Positions 9,324 through 20,407 of a stretch of 64,000 nucleotides of DNA are shown here, in pieces. The notes under the pieces were generated by a model. That model saw nothing but the letters and a program-made list of their open reading frames with translations. It was not told the origin of the DNA and did not search any database. Position 1 is the first letter of the stretch; the number at the start of each line of letters is the position of its first letter. The translations under genes were made by a program, and so were the position numbers. Source of the stretch: Leptospiraceae bacterium (GTDB lineage: Bacteria; Spirochaetota; Leptospiria; Leptospirales; Leptospiraceae); assembly GCA_015075105.1 (NCBI GenBank), contig JABTUZ010000001.1, positions 1,623,001-1,687,000 on the forward strand, written 5' to 3'.

Positions 9324-9707
9324 CTACCCCCTATATAAAACTACAATAGCAGTTGAATATTCTTTTACATGACTGATAGATACAGAAATCGAGTCAAATC
9401 CCTTATTATGAAACATTTCTTTCGATCTACCGTGAATGACCAGCTTTTTTTTTCCGGAATCTCTCCCGAATAGCTCAATTTCTCTCAAATCCAAAACCTC
9501 GTGTTTATCCAATTGAATAGCCTTAATAAAGGCTTCCTTGCACGCAAATCTACCGCTAAGAAAAGGAACAGGATCTGCTTTTTGCATACAATATTCAATT
9601 TCAGACTCAGAAAAAATCCTATGTAAAAACCTGTCTCCAAACTTTTTTAAAAGAGTGCGAATCCTCGCATTATCCACTATATCGTTTCCTACAGAGATTT
9701 TTTCCAA
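9324..9707 (-). CDS. acpS: Holo-[acyl-carrier-protein] synthase
   Basis: Transfers phosphopantetheine from CoA to apo-ACP. The magnesium-binding Asp is in SVGNDIVDNARI near the N-terminus, and the second family motif is RFACKEAFIKAI. The frame opens upstream at 9782, but that start would overlap the YbbR gene by 65 bases and adds a basic non-family stretch. TTG at 9705-9707 (or TTG at 9711-9713) gives about 127 residues, the usual AcpS size, with TAGGA about 8 bases upstream of the first. The exact start is uncertain. It follows cdaA-ybbR where many bacteria have glmM. Confidence 0.9.
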   Translation of the reverse strand: MEKISVGNDIVDNARIRTLLKKFGDRFLHRIFSESEIEYCMQKADPVPFLSGRFACKEAFIKAIQLDKHEVLDLREIELFGRDSGKKKLVIHGRSKEMFHNKGFDSISVSISHVKEYSTAIVVLYRG

Positions 9708-9717
9708 GACCAATTTC

Positions 9718-10740
9718 CTATTCTTCGCTTTCTGGAGGCTCCGGCTTAGTCTCATCTTCAGTGTTTTCAGAGCTTTCATCATGATTCGATTTCACTTTGT
9801 AGGTGATTTTAATCCTTTCCGGCATCACGCTCAACACTTCAATATTTCTGATTTGTGAAGACTTTAAAATTCTAACCTTAGAAATAACAGGAGTACTGTT
9901 TGGTACAATCTTTTTCAAAGCTTTATCGTAAGTGTAATTGCAGGGAATAGACGCTGTAATTCCTCGAATCACATCAAGACTCTTCAATGGAACAGGAGAA
10001 TAAAACTTGATAGAAATTTCCTCGTCGCTTAACTCTGCCTCCAAAGAGTCGTCTAGCCCGGTGCATTTCACGGGAATTCCAGAAACAATTTGCTCCCCAA
10101 CTCCCGAGGATACCGCCGTAATATTGACTCGAACCTGAACTTCTTTCACAGAAGTATCCACCAATACATTTTTTCCTTGATCGGGAACTTTGAATGTTTT
10201 CGTGAATGACTCTTTTTTCTCTTTCAAAGAAATCACAGGAAGACTGATTTTGTTTAATTTTTCAAGAGAGCTTTGCAGCCCATTGACCGTGATTCTCGAA
10301 GGTTTAATCGTGTGAGAAACCTTGATATAGTTTTCTTTTGGCTCGTCTTCAAAGTGAACATCAAAGGGGACCGACTTGGAAATCTTTGATTCCAAAAATA
10401 CAATGATGTTATCGCTACTTTTTGTTACCTTGATTCCGTTTGGTACATTGGAAATTTTCTTGATTAAGGCAATATTTTTTCCGGATACAGGATCGGTTAC
10501 TTCCAAAATTGCCTTCATAAATTGAGAATGGTAATTCACCAAGTCTCTTACACCTTCCACCCTAACAGGAATCGCTTTTTCGTTATTTTTAGAGTACACT
10601 AAATTTTCCGACAGCTTAGGGTATTCCAAAGGTATATTGATTGTTCTTACTAAAATTTTTGAATTCTGTAGATTGATATAAAAAAGAACACTCAATACCA
10701 AAGAGCCTAACTTTACTTGCCAGTGATCCAAGAGTCTCAT
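9718..10740 (-). CDS. cdaR: YbbR-domain protein, probable CdaA regulator
   Basis: A 340-residue protein with one N-terminal membrane segment ([15 protein letters not shown], about residues 12-26) and an extracytoplasmic region of repeated beta-rich YbbR units ([15 protein letters not shown], the [10 protein letters not shown] type, and [21 protein letters not shown]). The C-terminal 25 residues are Glu/Pro-rich and disordered. The start ATG overlaps the cdaA stop in an ATGA, so translation is coupled. In Firmicutes the YbbR protein CdaR binds and tunes CdaA; the same pairing here makes that role likely. Confidence 0.88.
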   Translation of the reverse strand: MRLLDHWQVKLGSLVLSVLFYINLQNSKILVRTINIPLEYPKLSENLVYSKNNEKAIPVRVEGVRDLVNYHSQFMKAILEVTDPVSGKNIALIKKISNVPNGIKVTKSSDNIIVFLESKISKSVPFDVHFEDEPKENYIKVSHTIKPSRITVNGLQSSLEKLNKISLPVISLKEKKESFTKTFKVPDQGKNVLVDTSVKEVQVRVNITAVSSGVGEQIVSGIPVKCTGLDDSLEAELSDEEISIKFYSPVPLKSLDVIRGITASIPCNYTYDKALKKIVPNSTPVISKVRILKSSQIRNIEVLSVMPERIKITYKVKSNHDESSENTEDETKPEPPESEE

Positions 10741-11585
10741 CTTTCTTTACCCTTGTGTTTATCTGGGGACTCTTTTGATTTCTTCTCCTTCTCTTTTTCT
10801 TTTTCAGAATTTTTTTTCTTTCCACTTAAAAAATTCAATAGCTGGCTTTTCAATTCAAAAGGCTTGATCGGGTGAATCATCTCTCCGTCACAACATATAG
10901 AAATTTTCCCGGTTTCTTCAGAGGTCACTAAAATCACTGCATCTGTTTCCTCGGACAAACCAAGCGCCGATCTGTGTCTCGCTCCCCAAGTAGTGTTTTC
11001 GAGTCCTTTACTCATAGGTAGATACGATGATGCAGATACGATTCTATTTTGTTCGATGATTACTGCCCCATCGTGGAGTGGAGAATTCTTTTTGAAAATT
11101 GTCAAAAGCAAGCTGGAAGAAATAATTGCGTCTAATTGGACCGACCTCTCTACAATATCTTTCAGGCTAATCTCTCTTACAAAAACGATGATAGACCCTG
11201 TTTTAGTCGAAGCCATGGAGCTCGCTGCGTCAACGACTTCATCTAAATCATAAGAAGGCTTTAGTAGAAATATTTTAAATATTTTGAAATTGGCAAGCTC
11301 TCCTGTCATTCTTCTTAGCTCTGGTTGCAATAGTACGATAATCGCAAAAACTAAGGCAGGGCGAATATTGGTAACAAGCCAATCCAAAAGCTCTAACTCA
11401 AAATAACTCGCTAAGATTCCTGTGACCCAGATCAGTCCAACTACAAACAACAGTTGAATCCCTCGCGTTCTACGAAGCATCATATAAAACTTATAAATAA
11501 AGAAACTTACAATTAGAATATCGAGTATTATAAATACCGGATTCTGAAAAGGTTGGTTATCAAAAATATTTTTAATTACTTCCAA
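10737..11585 (-). CDS. cdaA: Diadenylate cyclase CdaA (c-di-AMP synthase)
   Basis: Condenses two ATP into cyclic di-AMP. Three hydrophobic segments occupy residues ~10-75, followed by the DAC domain with its two catalytic motifs, DGA (SPLHDGAVI) and RHR ([16 protein letters not shown]). The C-terminus is a lysine/glutamate-rich tail of about 35 residues ([13 protein letters not shown]), longer than usual and probably disordered. The start is TTG at 11583-11585, directly abutting the dapB stop with no spacer. The operon joins c-di-AMP synthesis to lysine/diaminopimelate synthesis, which fits the known link of c-di-AMP to wall homeostasis. Confidence 0.95.
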   Translation of the reverse strand: MEVIKNIFDNQPFQNPVFIILDILIVSFFIYKFYMMLRRTRGIQLLFVVGLIWVTGILASYFELELLDWLVTNIRPALVFAIIVLLQPELRRMTGELANFKIFKIFLLKPSYDLDEVVDAASSMASTKTGSIIVFVREISLKDIVERSVQLDAIISSSLLLTIFKKNSPLHDGAVIIEQNRIVSASSYLPMSKGLENTTWGARHRSALGLSEETDAVILVTSEETGKISICCDGEMIHPIKPFELKSQLLNFLSGKKKNSEKEKEKEKKSKESPDKHKGKER

Positions 11586-12392
11586 TTATTCAATTCCCAA
11601 AACATCATACATATCAAAAAAACCTGTACTTTTTCCGACTAAAAATTCAGCGGCTCTCACAGCGCCAACGGCAAATGTTTTTCTGTCTTTTGCGCTATGC
11701 TTGACCTCAATAATTTCCTCTGCACTAAAGAAACTCACGGTGTGATCCCCTACGACTTCTCCTGCACGCATGGAATGAATCCCGATTTCCTTTTTTTCTC
11801 TTTCTTCATAGATTCCTTCTCTTCCGTATATCACATTTTCTTCGGTTCGATTTAGAGTAGAGAGAAGGATTTCTTTTAATTTCTGGGCAGTGCCTGAGGG
11901 AGAATCTTTTTTGTGCCTGTGGTGAATATCCAAGATTTCTATATCGAACTCATCTTTTAAAACACCAGCAGCCAATTGAACAAGTTTGAATAATAGGTTG
12001 ACTCCGATAGACATATTTGGTGAGAAAAGTATAGGGATCGAGTTAGAAGCATTTTTTAATTCCAACTTCTGAGTCTCTGTTAGACCTGTCACCCCTACCA
12101 CTACAGGTTTCTTGAATTTCACACAAGAAGAAATCACTTGCTTTAGGTTGGCGCTTGCACTAAAGTCAATAACTGCATCAGAATTTTTAATCCCTTCTTC
12201 TATGTCTGATGTGTAAAGAACTCCATTCGATTGAATTCCCGAATACAACCCGCTATCCATTCCCAAAAATATTGCACTCTCACGATCAACCGCATATTTT
12301 AAAAATGCGTTATGCGAAACAGATAACCTTTCCGTGATCGCCCTTCCCATTCTGCCACCCGCACCGATTAAACAAACTCCCGACTTATTCAA
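11586..12392 (-). CDS. dapB: 4-hydroxy-tetrahydrodipicolinate reductase
   Basis: NAD(P)H-dependent reductase of the diaminopimelate/lysine pathway. The cofactor-binding [10 protein letters not shown] is at residues 10-19, the [14 protein letters not shown] motif is present, and the active-site [18 protein letters not shown] carries the catalytic His and Lys. The length of 268 residues is standard. The start is TTG at 12390-12392, with GAAGGA 8 bases upstream inside the dapA end; a stop lies five codons upstream, leaving no other start. It overlaps dapA by 8 bases, so the two consecutive enzymes are translationally coupled. Confidence 0.96.
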   Translation of the reverse strand: MNKSGVCLIGAGGRMGRAITERLSVSHNAFLKYAVDRESAIFLGMDSGLYSGIQSNGVLYTSDIEEGIKNSDAVIDFSASANLKQVISSCVKFKKPVVVGVTGLTETQKLELKNASNSIPILFSPNMSIGVNLLFKLVQLAAGVLKDEFDIEILDIHHRHKKDSPSGTAQKLKEILLSTLNRTEENVIYGREGIYEEREKKEIGIHSMRAGEVVGDHTVSFFSAEEIIEVKHSAKDRKTFAVGAVRAAEFLVGKSTGFFDMYDVLGIE

Positions 12393-13269
12393 ATCCTTTG
12401 TCCTTCAACGAAAAAATACATTTTTTTAACTCTTCCGAATTCTTGCTATTGGAAAGAACGGTGAGTGGAAGACGAATCTCATCCGAAATAAGCCCTAACC
12501 AATTCAAACAAGCCTTTACCGGAATCGGATTTGTCTCACAAAAAGCGAAATGGAAAACCGGCAGAAGATCAAAATATATTTTTCGAGATTCACCGATTTT
12601 TCCCGACTGAAATAAACCCACCATTTGCTGGATAGACTTTGGAAATAAATTAGACACGACAGATACGACACCCACTCCACCGATTGCAAGAAGTGGAAGT
12701 GTCAAACTATCATCACCCGATAAGACTGTCATCTTGGGAGAAGCAACCTGAATCACCCTCGCCATCTGTGAAAGATCCCCGCTCGCTTCTTTAACAGAAA
12801 CTATATTTTTTTCCTTAGAAAGCCTTTCCAATGTTTCAGGAAGAAGGTTCACCGAAGTTCTACCGGGGATATTGTAGAGCATTACCGGTTTTTCGGAATT
12901 TTTGGCAATTTCTGAAAAATGACGAAACAACCCTTCTTGGGTAGGTTTATTATAGTATGGATTTACAGATAGCACTCCATCTACTCCATCTTCAACCGCT
13001 TTACGAGTGAGATGAATTGCCTCTGCCGTCGAATTAGAGCCTGTCCCTGCAATTACCTGAATTCTTTTATTGATAAACTCGACAGTTTTTTTGATTAGCT
13101 CGCTGTGCTCTTCATAATTCAGAGTAGGTGACTCACCCGTAGTCCCACAAGGCACAACCCCCGAAACCCCGGAATCAATCTGAATTTGCAAAAGACGAAA
13201 ATAAGAGTCATAATCTATTTTGTCATTTTTAAAAGGTGTAACAATTGCAGTAAATACTCCACTAAACAT
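12385..13269 (-). CDS. dapA: 4-hydroxy-tetrahydrodipicolinate synthase
   Basis: Condenses pyruvate with aspartate semialdehyde at the start of the lysine branch. It shows [10 protein letters not shown] near the N-terminus, [11 protein letters not shown], the catalytic Tyr in [12 protein letters not shown] and the Schiff-base Lys in VSVKEASGD. The frame extends to a GTG at 13335, but the added 22 residues (Lys-rich) are not family-like. The ATG at 13267-13269 gives 294 residues, the standard size. The gene is divergent from the WecA-like gene across about 120 bases, which must hold both promoters. Confidence 0.95.
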   Translation of the reverse strand: MFSGVFTAIVTPFKNDKIDYDSYFRLLQIQIDSGVSGVVPCGTTGESPTLNYEEHSELIKKTVEFINKRIQVIAGTGSNSTAEAIHLTRKAVEDGVDGVLSVNPYYNKPTQEGLFRHFSEIAKNSEKPVMLYNIPGRTSVNLLPETLERLSKEKNIVSVKEASGDLSQMARVIQVASPKMTVLSGDDSLTLPLLAIGGVGVVSVVSNLFPKSIQQMVGLFQSGKIGESRKIYFDLLPVFHFAFCETNPIPVKACLNWLGLISDEIRLPLTVLSNSKNSEELKKCIFSLKDKGFE

Positions 13270-13389
13270 ACTAAGATATTTTTTTTTGGGAGTATATTTG
13301 CAATCAATTTTCCCTAATTCTAATATAAATTTCACTTTACGAATCTATAATGGTTTTAGTAATTATGGAAAAAGGATTCAGGCTTTCAT

Positions 13390-14467
<1,078 letters not shown>

Positions 14468-14537
14468 ATACATGTTATGATTTTTTTTTATCGTCCTATG
14501 TCAAGAATAGAAATCTTCTATTCTTAAAAACTAAAGC

Positions 14538-15758
14538 CTATTTCATCAGTTGCTTTATCAACTCTCGCAGAAAATCTACATCCGGTGTACCGCTAGGGAT
14601 GGGCTTATTATTCACAAAAAGGCTCGGAGTGCTTTCAATTTTAAGTTTACCCGCCTCTTCTACTTCTTTTAGAATTTGCTCTCTTGTATCATTTGAGCCC
14701 ATACATTTCTGAAATTGCCCCATGTTCAACCCAGAAGAGGAGGCTATTTGAGTCACAGAGCTTATAGTGTGCATAACCCCTTTTTCTGTATCAGAATAAA
14801 TCCCTGAATACACAGGCATAAATTTACCTTGCCTGTCCGCACAAATAGATGCAGAAGCCGCGACACAAGAGCTTGCATCGGGCATAAGCCTTTGCACAAA
14901 TCTATTGCAATTCCCGTCTAAAGGAAAATTTTTATAAACTACTTTTACAATCCCTGTGTATTCTGCCAAAATCATCTTTAAAATATGGCTTGTGTGCATG
15001 CAATGCCCGCAATTAAAATCAGCGTATTTAACAATTGTTATCGGAGCATTTTTATCACCGGCAAAAGGATAAGATTTGGTGTCTATGTCAACCTTGGGCG
15101 CATTACCGTACATTTTTAGATCATTTTCGATTTTCTTTTTTCTTTCTGATTCATCTGAAATCGAATGAGAATGAGAGGGCTTAACAGAATTCCCGAATAT
15201 ATGCCCTACAGCAAAAAATGCGCAAACAATCAAAAAGTAAGGTACTTTTTGTTTTGAAAATCCAGTAAATATTGAATCCATCTTTAACCCATCCTTTTGA
15301 ACTATGACAAATGTAATCCCAAATAAAGCAAATGTTACGAAATAGGTATATACACATAGAGTGCATACAGTTTTGATTAAGAACATAGAAACAATTAGTA
15401 AGCCTATGTCTGCCACTACACCCAAACCCAAAGTAAATAATAGAAAACTTAAATGGGTATTTTGTTCAGATTCCTCCGATCTGTATGCAAGTACAAACAC
15501 AGTGCCTGCAAAGCCGTAAAAAATAAATCCGAGTAGTGCAACAGGTATATCTCCAAGGAGTGGAATATCCCTAAACCCTGAATATGGGCTTACGGCAACC
15601 TTTGTGCAGGCGCTTATGTCGTTATTCGCAGAGCAGAGTGTCCCGCCGATTTTATTTCCAGGCTCAAAATACTCTAAAATTAGAATCCCTGATAAAATAC
15701 ACCCGATGACCGCCATTACCACGCCAACAACTAATAAAATTCTAATTTCTTTTTTCAT
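14538..15758 (-). CDS. VKOR fused to DsbA-like thioredoxin domain
   Basis: A disulfide-forming membrane enzyme combining the quinone-coupled oxidase and its thiol partner. The N-terminal ~190 residues hold about four or five membrane helices of the vitamin K epoxide reductase type, with the loop cysteine pair region (GTLCSANNDISACTKV), the conserved Ser in PYSGFRDIP, and the active CTLC. The C-terminal ~190 residues are a DsbA/DSBA-like thioredoxin domain with CGHC (NCGHCMHTSH) and the cis-Pro segment ESTPSLFVNNKPI. At 406 residues, both halves are complete. It should oxidise exported cysteines in the periplasm; several Cys-rich exported proteins occur in this window. Confidence 0.92.
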   Translation of the reverse strand: MKKEIRILLVVGVVMAVIGCILSGILILEYFEPGNKIGGTLCSANNDISACTKVAVSPYSGFRDIPLLGDIPVALLGFIFYGFAGTVFVLAYRSEESEQNTHLSFLLFTLGLGVVADIGLLIVSMFLIKTVCTLCVYTYFVTFALFGITFVIVQKDGLKMDSIFTGFSKQKVPYFLIVCAFFAVGHIFGNSVKPSHSHSISDESERKKKIENDLKMYGNAPKVDIDTKSYPFAGDKNAPITIVKYADFNCGHCMHTSHILKMILAEYTGIVKVVYKNFPLDGNCNRFVQRLMPDASSCVAASASICADRQGKFMPVYSGIYSDTEKGVMHTISSVTQIASSSGLNMGQFQKCMGSNDTREQILKEVEEAGKLKIESTPSLFVNNKPIPSGTPDVDFLRELIKQLMK

Positions 15759-15990
15759 AAATTCCCCTTAATCTTCAAACTCTACGCCCAAACAAAAAAC
15801 CCCTTTAGAAGCCCTTCCCTACATTCTATATTTTCCTGCACTAAAGGCAAAAATCGGGAATTTTCACAATGCTAAAAATTCTTCTATCAATATTCCAAGA
15901 GTATGGGAAATTAGACCAAGAAAGAAATCAATAAAAATATTCTATAAATGAAAAAACTAGCCGAAAATAAAATAGTAAGAGGAAAACCAA

Positions 15991-16662
15991 ATGTTCAAAA
16001 AAATCTCCGGATTCATAATTGTATTGCTGTTACAAAACCACCTATTTTCTGCGGATGTTGATCAATCGGGAAATTTCAAGATAAAACCATACAGTCAAAA
16101 ACAAGAATCTGACTTAACAATTTTATCCAAAGATATTGACGATTTTCATAAAAAGATTTCTGAGCTTTTACCTTTTATGGAAAAAGAAAAAAAGATCAAA
16201 GACGGAAAATACATCAAGCAACTATCAGCCTACAGAGACTCTTTTCCACTTCGCACCGCCGATCAATTTATGGTAAACGAACAATTCATGATTTCGCTTG
16301 GTGGAAGGACCGTTGACGGGAAAGGATTTGTTTTAGAAAATATTACTTTTTCAAGAAGGGTTTCTCGTCTCGGAAAATTAAAAGATGAACTTAAGTCACT
16401 ATACGAAATAGCAAACACAAGCGCAAGTAAATCAGGGTATGAGGGAATTGAGTTACGACTCACAAATACAAATGCAACCGGAACTGCTCCGGTAAAAATT
16501 TACAATTTAAAAAACATAGTTGACCCAAGAGAAAGAGTTAGGTTGGTCCGTCATTATAGAAATAATTTAGAATTGGCACTAAGACAAATGGACAAGGTGA
16601 TTCAAAATAATTTTCGATTTGAAGAGATTGAGACTGAAAGAACAATGCGTGAGTTGCACTAA
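15991..16662 (+). CDS. Exported helical protein of unknown function
   Basis: A 223-residue protein beginning with a signal peptide (basic MFKK, hydrophobic GFIIVLLLQ, likely cleavage after FSA near residue 21). The mature part is charged and mostly helical, with a heptad-like stretch near the N-terminus (DIDDFHKKISELL) and a C-terminal run of Arg/Glu-rich helices (DPRERVRLVRHYRNN). I do not recognise a domain. Spirochaete periplasmic flagellar sheath proteins of the Fcp type are exported and helical, but I cannot claim that identity. It is followed 18 bases later by the J-domain gene, so the two are probably cotranscribed. Confidence 0.7.
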   Translation: MFKKISGFIIVLLLQNHLFSADVDQSGNFKIKPYSQKQESDLTILSKDIDDFHKKISELLPFMEKEKKIKDGKYIKQLSAYRDSFPLRTADQFMVNEQFMISLGGRTVDGKGFVLENITFSRRVSRLGKLKDELKSLYEIANTSASKSGYEGIELRLTNTNATGTAPVKIYNLKNIVDPRERVRLVRHYRNNLELALRQMDKVIQNNFRFEEIETERTMRELH

Positions 16663-16680
16663 GCACGAAGTAATCATGTT

Positions 16681-17373
16681 TTGAATGACTTTTCAAAAGA
16701 AGAAAAGAATATCCCTGACTTTTATAAATCTTTACGTCTTCCTTTTGGTGCAAGTTCCGAGTTAGTTAAAAAGCAATATAAAAAATTAGCTAAGATTTTC
16801 CATCCTGACAATCAAGCAACCGGATCAGGGGAAAATTTTATTCAAATCTCCTACGCTTACAAAGTATTAATAAATGAGAAAAAAAGAAAAATCTATGACG
16901 AATACTACTTAAAAAAATTTTCTTTTCTTTACAAGGTTAATAAATCTCTCAATCAAACCAAAATTTTACTAAATGAAAAAAGAATCGTATTTCCCAATTC
17001 TATTTCTACTTTAGCAAAGCACGGATTGTTGAGAGTTGGACTAAGAACCAAAGACAGAAAAAAATATTCCGGTATCAACCACGATGTAGAAATCTTAATT
17101 GATAAAAAAGAAATTTATAGAGGAATAATAGCAAAAATTCCACTCACAGTCAGAATTTTATGTCCGGAGTGTCTCGGCTCTGATATTTATTGTGAATCTT
17201 GTAACGGAAAAGGAAACTACAAAGGGACAAGAACATTAATACTCGAACTTGAACCGGAAATGATTGCACACGGTAAAGTTTTTGAATTGGAACTCGGGAG
17301 ACTCAGACCGGATAAATTTGTGCACTTCAAGAAAAAAATATTGAAGGTAAAACTCGAAATTATTACAGAATAA
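16681..17373 (+). CDS. J-domain protein with short Cys-rich zinc motif
   Basis: A DnaJ-like cochaperone candidate of 230 residues. The J domain spans about residues 10-78 and keeps the HPD signature (KIFHPDNQ) that activates Hsp70 ATPase. A linker follows, and at about 160-180 the CPECLGSDIYCESCNGKG segment offers four cysteines in two CxxC pairs, about half of a normal DnaJ zinc domain. The C-terminal ~50 residues resemble a single beta-sandwich segment of the DnaJ substrate domain. The start is TTG at 16681-16683; an ATG five bases earlier is out of frame. It is shorter than true DnaJ (~370), so I infer a specialised cochaperone. Confidence 0.78.
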   Translation: MNDFSKEEKNIPDFYKSLRLPFGASSELVKKQYKKLAKIFHPDNQATGSGENFIQISYAYKVLINEKKRKIYDEYYLKKFSFLYKVNKSLNQTKILLNEKRIVFPNSISTLAKHGLLRVGLRTKDRKKYSGINHDVEILIDKKEIYRGIIAKIPLTVRILCPECLGSDIYCESCNGKGNYKGTRTLILELEPEMIAHGKVFELELGRLRPDKFVHFKKKILKVKLEIITE

Positions 17374-17375
17374 TT

Positions 17376-18356
17376 ATGCAAAATATTATCAAATTTCTAC
17401 CTATATACAAAGAAAAAATCTGGGGTGGAAGAAAACTTCACACACACCTAAGCAGAAATTTACCCGAAGGAAAAATTGGTGAGTCTTGGGAAATTTCAGA
17501 CTATGGAGATGATATTTCAATCATCTGTAATGGTGAGTTACAAGGAATGAATTTCAGAGAAGCGTATTTGAAATATCCAAAAGAAATCTTGGGAGAAAAT
17601 ATTTCTCTGAAAAAAGGATTTCCACTTCTCGTAAAAATTATTGATGCAAGCGAGAATTTATCGATTCAAGTACACCCCGACGACGAATACACATTAAAAT
17701 ACGACAAAAAAAACTCAGGAAAAAAAGAAGCCTGGTACATTCTACAAACCGACAAAGATTCATCTATTATTTGTGGGTTTTCGGTTGACACTACAAAGAC
17801 AGATTATCAAAAATTAGTCAAAGAAAACAAAGCAGAAAATATTCTACAAAAATTGTATCCTAAAAATGGAAGCTCATATTTAATCAACCCGGGAACCATC
17901 CATGGTATTGGGGGAGGAAACCTAATCTTGGAAATCCAACAATCTTCCGACTCCACTTACAGGGTCTATGATTACGGTAGATTAGATAACGGGAAACCCA
18001 GAGAATTGCATTTAGACAAAGCCTTAGACGTTTTGAATTTTTCAAAATCGAATGGGTTAGAAAATTTAACCCCGGTAAAAATAGACGAAGACAGAAGTTT
18101 ACTCACAGAAAACGATAAATTCAGATTAGAGTTATTTGAAACAGAAAAGAAAAAAGAAGTGCCTGCCATCAGTCTTAAAGATATTTTTCAAATACTCCAT
18201 GTAGTGGAAGGAGAATTAGAAATAGATTCGATCTCTTTTAAAAAAGGGGATACTTTTTTGATAACGGCAAAAGGGATGAGACAAAATATTTTCCTTTCTC
18301 CAAAAGAAAAATTAAAATTAGTAATCGCTTGTTCAAAGGAATACAGTAGCGACTAA
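17376..18356 (+). CDS. manA: Mannose-6-phosphate isomerase, class I
   Basis: Interconverts mannose 6-phosphate and fructose 6-phosphate, supplying GDP-mannose-type precursors for polysaccharide. Zinc and active-site motifs are present: EKIWGGRKL at the N-terminus, SIQVHPDDEYT, KKEAWYIL, NPGTIHGIGGGNLILEIQQ and TYRVYDYGR. The length of 326 residues matches the short bacterial form (Bacillus type) of the zinc-dependent enzyme. It begins 2 bases after the J-domain gene and its stop overlaps that of the convergent pbpC gene by 4 bases. Confidence 0.94.
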   Translation: MQNIIKFLPIYKEKIWGGRKLHTHLSRNLPEGKIGESWEISDYGDDISIICNGELQGMNFREAYLKYPKEILGENISLKKGFPLLVKIIDASENLSIQVHPDDEYTLKYDKKNSGKKEAWYILQTDKDSSIICGFSVDTTKTDYQKLVKENKAENILQKLYPKNGSSYLINPGTIHGIGGGNLILEIQQSSDSTYRVYDYGRLDNGKPRELHLDKALDVLNFSKSNGLENLTPVKIDEDRSLLTENDKFRLELFETEKKKEVPAISLKDIFQILHVVEGELEIDSISFKKGDTFLITAKGMRQNIFLSPKEKLKLVIACSKEYSSD

Positions 18357-20407
18357 CGCACTTCAAAATGCACAGTATCCAATATCCCTTTTTTTTTGTC
18401 TATTAGTTGAAGAGTATGCCTCCCTGTCTTTAGAGTCCAGATCGCCCTCTCGGTATTGTTTGTATTTATTGAATTCCCATTAAGACTCCAAATAATATTA
18501 TCAGAAATAATTTCAGATTCAAAAATTAGTTTCTGGTTCTCTTCTGGTATGTCAGGATCGGCTGCAAAAATAGCTCCATCTACCGGATACCGAATTCTAT
18601 TTTTATTTACAGAATATATAAAGTTTTCCTTGTGTTCATTTTCTTTCATGGTTTTATCTACAAAATATTTTTTAGTATCTTTAGAATACTTTTCTTCCAA
18701 CCAATCAATCAGCTCTTTCCAAATCGGCGCAGATCCCGTCACTCCACTTACATTCCACATAGGCTCACCAGAAAAATTTCCTACCCACACACCTACAGTA
18801 AACTTATCAGAAAATCCAATGCACCAGTTGTCTCGCATATCTTTACTCGTTCCGGTTTTTACTGAAGCAGAAAATCGAGACGATAAAGAATTTTCTAAAC
18901 CAAAAGTAAGACTTCTATATTCCCTATCCGCCAAAATCTCTTTTATCGTTAAAGATGAACCTTCACTAAAAATTCTTTTTCTATCTATTTTTTTACTCGT
19001 ATCCGATAAATGGATTTCAGAATACACTCCCCCGTTGGCAAGAGTTCTGTACGCATTCGTTAGATCCCAAAGAGTTACATCCAAAGATCCAAGTGCAAGA
19101 GAAGAGCCGTAAAAGGAAGGGTATTCCAAGTCTCTAAATTTTAAAAAAGATAAAATCTGAAAAAAAGAATCTACACCAACCAAATTTAAAACTCTGACAG
19201 CAGGAACGTTCAGTGAAGACGCAAGTGCATTACTTGCAGTAACCATACCGTGGTAGTCTTTCTCATAATTAGATGGTCTGTAAATCCCGGAATAAGTAGA
19301 AATATCAATAGGAGAATCTTCCAACAAAGTTTCAGAAGATATAATTTTTTTATCAAAAGCAAGGGCATATAAGAAAGGTTTTAAAGTTGAGCCTGCCTGC
19401 CTTTTAGAAAAAACTGCATCTACCTCAGGACTCGTGGAGAATCTTCCTGAGCTTCCAATATATGCCAGCACGTCTCCAGTTGAGTTTTCGACTACAAGGA
19501 TAGCTCCATCTTTTACATTTTTTGTTTGCAAAGAAATCAAGTGCCTCTGCAAAATCTCATTAGAAGTTTTTTGGATTAGAAAGTCCAAACTCGATTGAAG
19601 GTATTTACTATATACGTCATGCGACATCTCTTTTAATTTTCGAGTAACATGGAACGCATAGAGTGTTTCTTTTTCTATATTGTATTTTTTTGAAAAACTT
19701 ATTTTTACTTTTTCTGTAATTTCTTCACAGGAAATCTCAGGTGATACCTTTTCAGAAACAGAACAAGAACGTTTTATGATTTTTTCTATATTAGAATTTG
19801 GAGAACGAATTAAAACAGATAAAATAATAGACTCAATTTCGTTCAATCCGTGAGGATGCTTTCCAAAAAGCCCTTTAGAGGCAGCCGCAACTCCGACAAG
19901 CTCTCCTCGAAAGGAAATCAGATTCAAATAGGCTTCCAATATTTCATTTTTTGTCCAAGTTTCTTCTAACTCTTTTGCTAAATGAATTTGTTTGATTTTC
20001 TGAAAAATACTTTTCCTTTTGCCTTTCCACTCTATATCACTTTTTAAAATAGTTGCAAGCTGCATACTGATCGTGCTTGCACCTCTTTTCCCTCGAAATA
20101 TAAAAAAATCAAGACTAGCTTTTGACAATGCAGTCCAGTCAACACCATTGTGCGAAAAAAAATTTTTATCTTCAGACAATAAGACTGCTTTTATCAAAGC
20201 AATAGATATTTCACTTAAATTACACCATTCTAATTTTCTTTCTGTATCAGAGGCTCTAAACTCATGAAGTATCACCCCATTTCTGTCGAATAACACTCCT
20301 TCCGATGACCTAAAATTTTCTTTTACTTTTTGGAAGGATGGAATTTCCTTAGAGTGTAAGGAAGTAAATAAAAAGTATAGCAATAGAAAAAATAATTTTC
20401 TTACCAA
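18353..20407 (-). CDS. pbpC: Penicillin-binding protein 1C (glycosyltransferase/transpeptidase)
   Basis: Bifunctional peptidoglycan synthase. After an N-terminal signal/anchor (LFFLLLYFLFTSL), the GT51 domain shows SEDKNFFSHNGVDW with the catalytic Glu, RGASTISMQL, and TKNEILEAYLN. The transpeptidase domain has the acyl-serine motif GSTLKPF, the SLN motif (ASSLNVPAVR) and KTGTS followed by RDNWCIGFSDKFTVGVWVGN. A C-terminal beta-rich domain of the BiPBP_C type follows. The length of 684 is somewhat shorter than E. coli PBP1C (~770). Its start overlaps the end of the upstream TPM-protein gene by 7 bases, placing it in the lemA-TPM operon. Confidence 0.92.
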   Translation of the reverse strand: MVRKLFFLLLYFLFTSLHSKEIPSFQKVKENFRSSEGVLFDRNGVILHEFRASDTERKLEWCNLSEISIALIKAVLLSEDKNFFSHNGVDWTALSKASLDFFIFRGKRGASTISMQLATILKSDIEWKGKRKSIFQKIKQIHLAKELEETWTKNEILEAYLNLISFRGELVGVAAASKGLFGKHPHGLNEIESIILSVLIRSPNSNIEKIIKRSCSVSEKVSPEISCEEITEKVKISFSKKYNIEKETLYAFHVTRKLKEMSHDVYSKYLQSSLDFLIQKTSNEILQRHLISLQTKNVKDGAILVVENSTGDVLAYIGSSGRFSTSPEVDAVFSKRQAGSTLKPFLYALAFDKKIISSETLLEDSPIDISTYSGIYRPSNYEKDYHGMVTASNALASSLNVPAVRVLNLVGVDSFFQILSFLKFRDLEYPSFYGSSLALGSLDVTLWDLTNAYRTLANGGVYSEIHLSDTSKKIDRKRIFSEGSSLTIKEILADREYRSLTFGLENSLSSRFSASVKTGTSKDMRDNWCIGFSDKFTVGVWVGNFSGEPMWNVSGVTGSAPIWKELIDWLEEKYSKDTKKYFVDKTMKENEHKENFIYSVNKNRIRYPVDGAIFAADPDIPEENQKLIFESEIISDNIIWSLNGNSINTNNTERAIWTLKTGRHTLQLIDKKKGILDTVHFEVR

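Noticed and set aside
13270-13335. GTG start for a longer DapA
   Set aside because: The 22 extra Lys-rich residues precede the normal N-terminus [10 protein letters not shown]; the ATG at 13269 fits the family.
15869-15934. Tiny open frame (about 21 codons) before the exported helical protein gene
   Set aside because: Begins at an ATG and ends before the next gene but has no ribosome-binding site or conserved feature.
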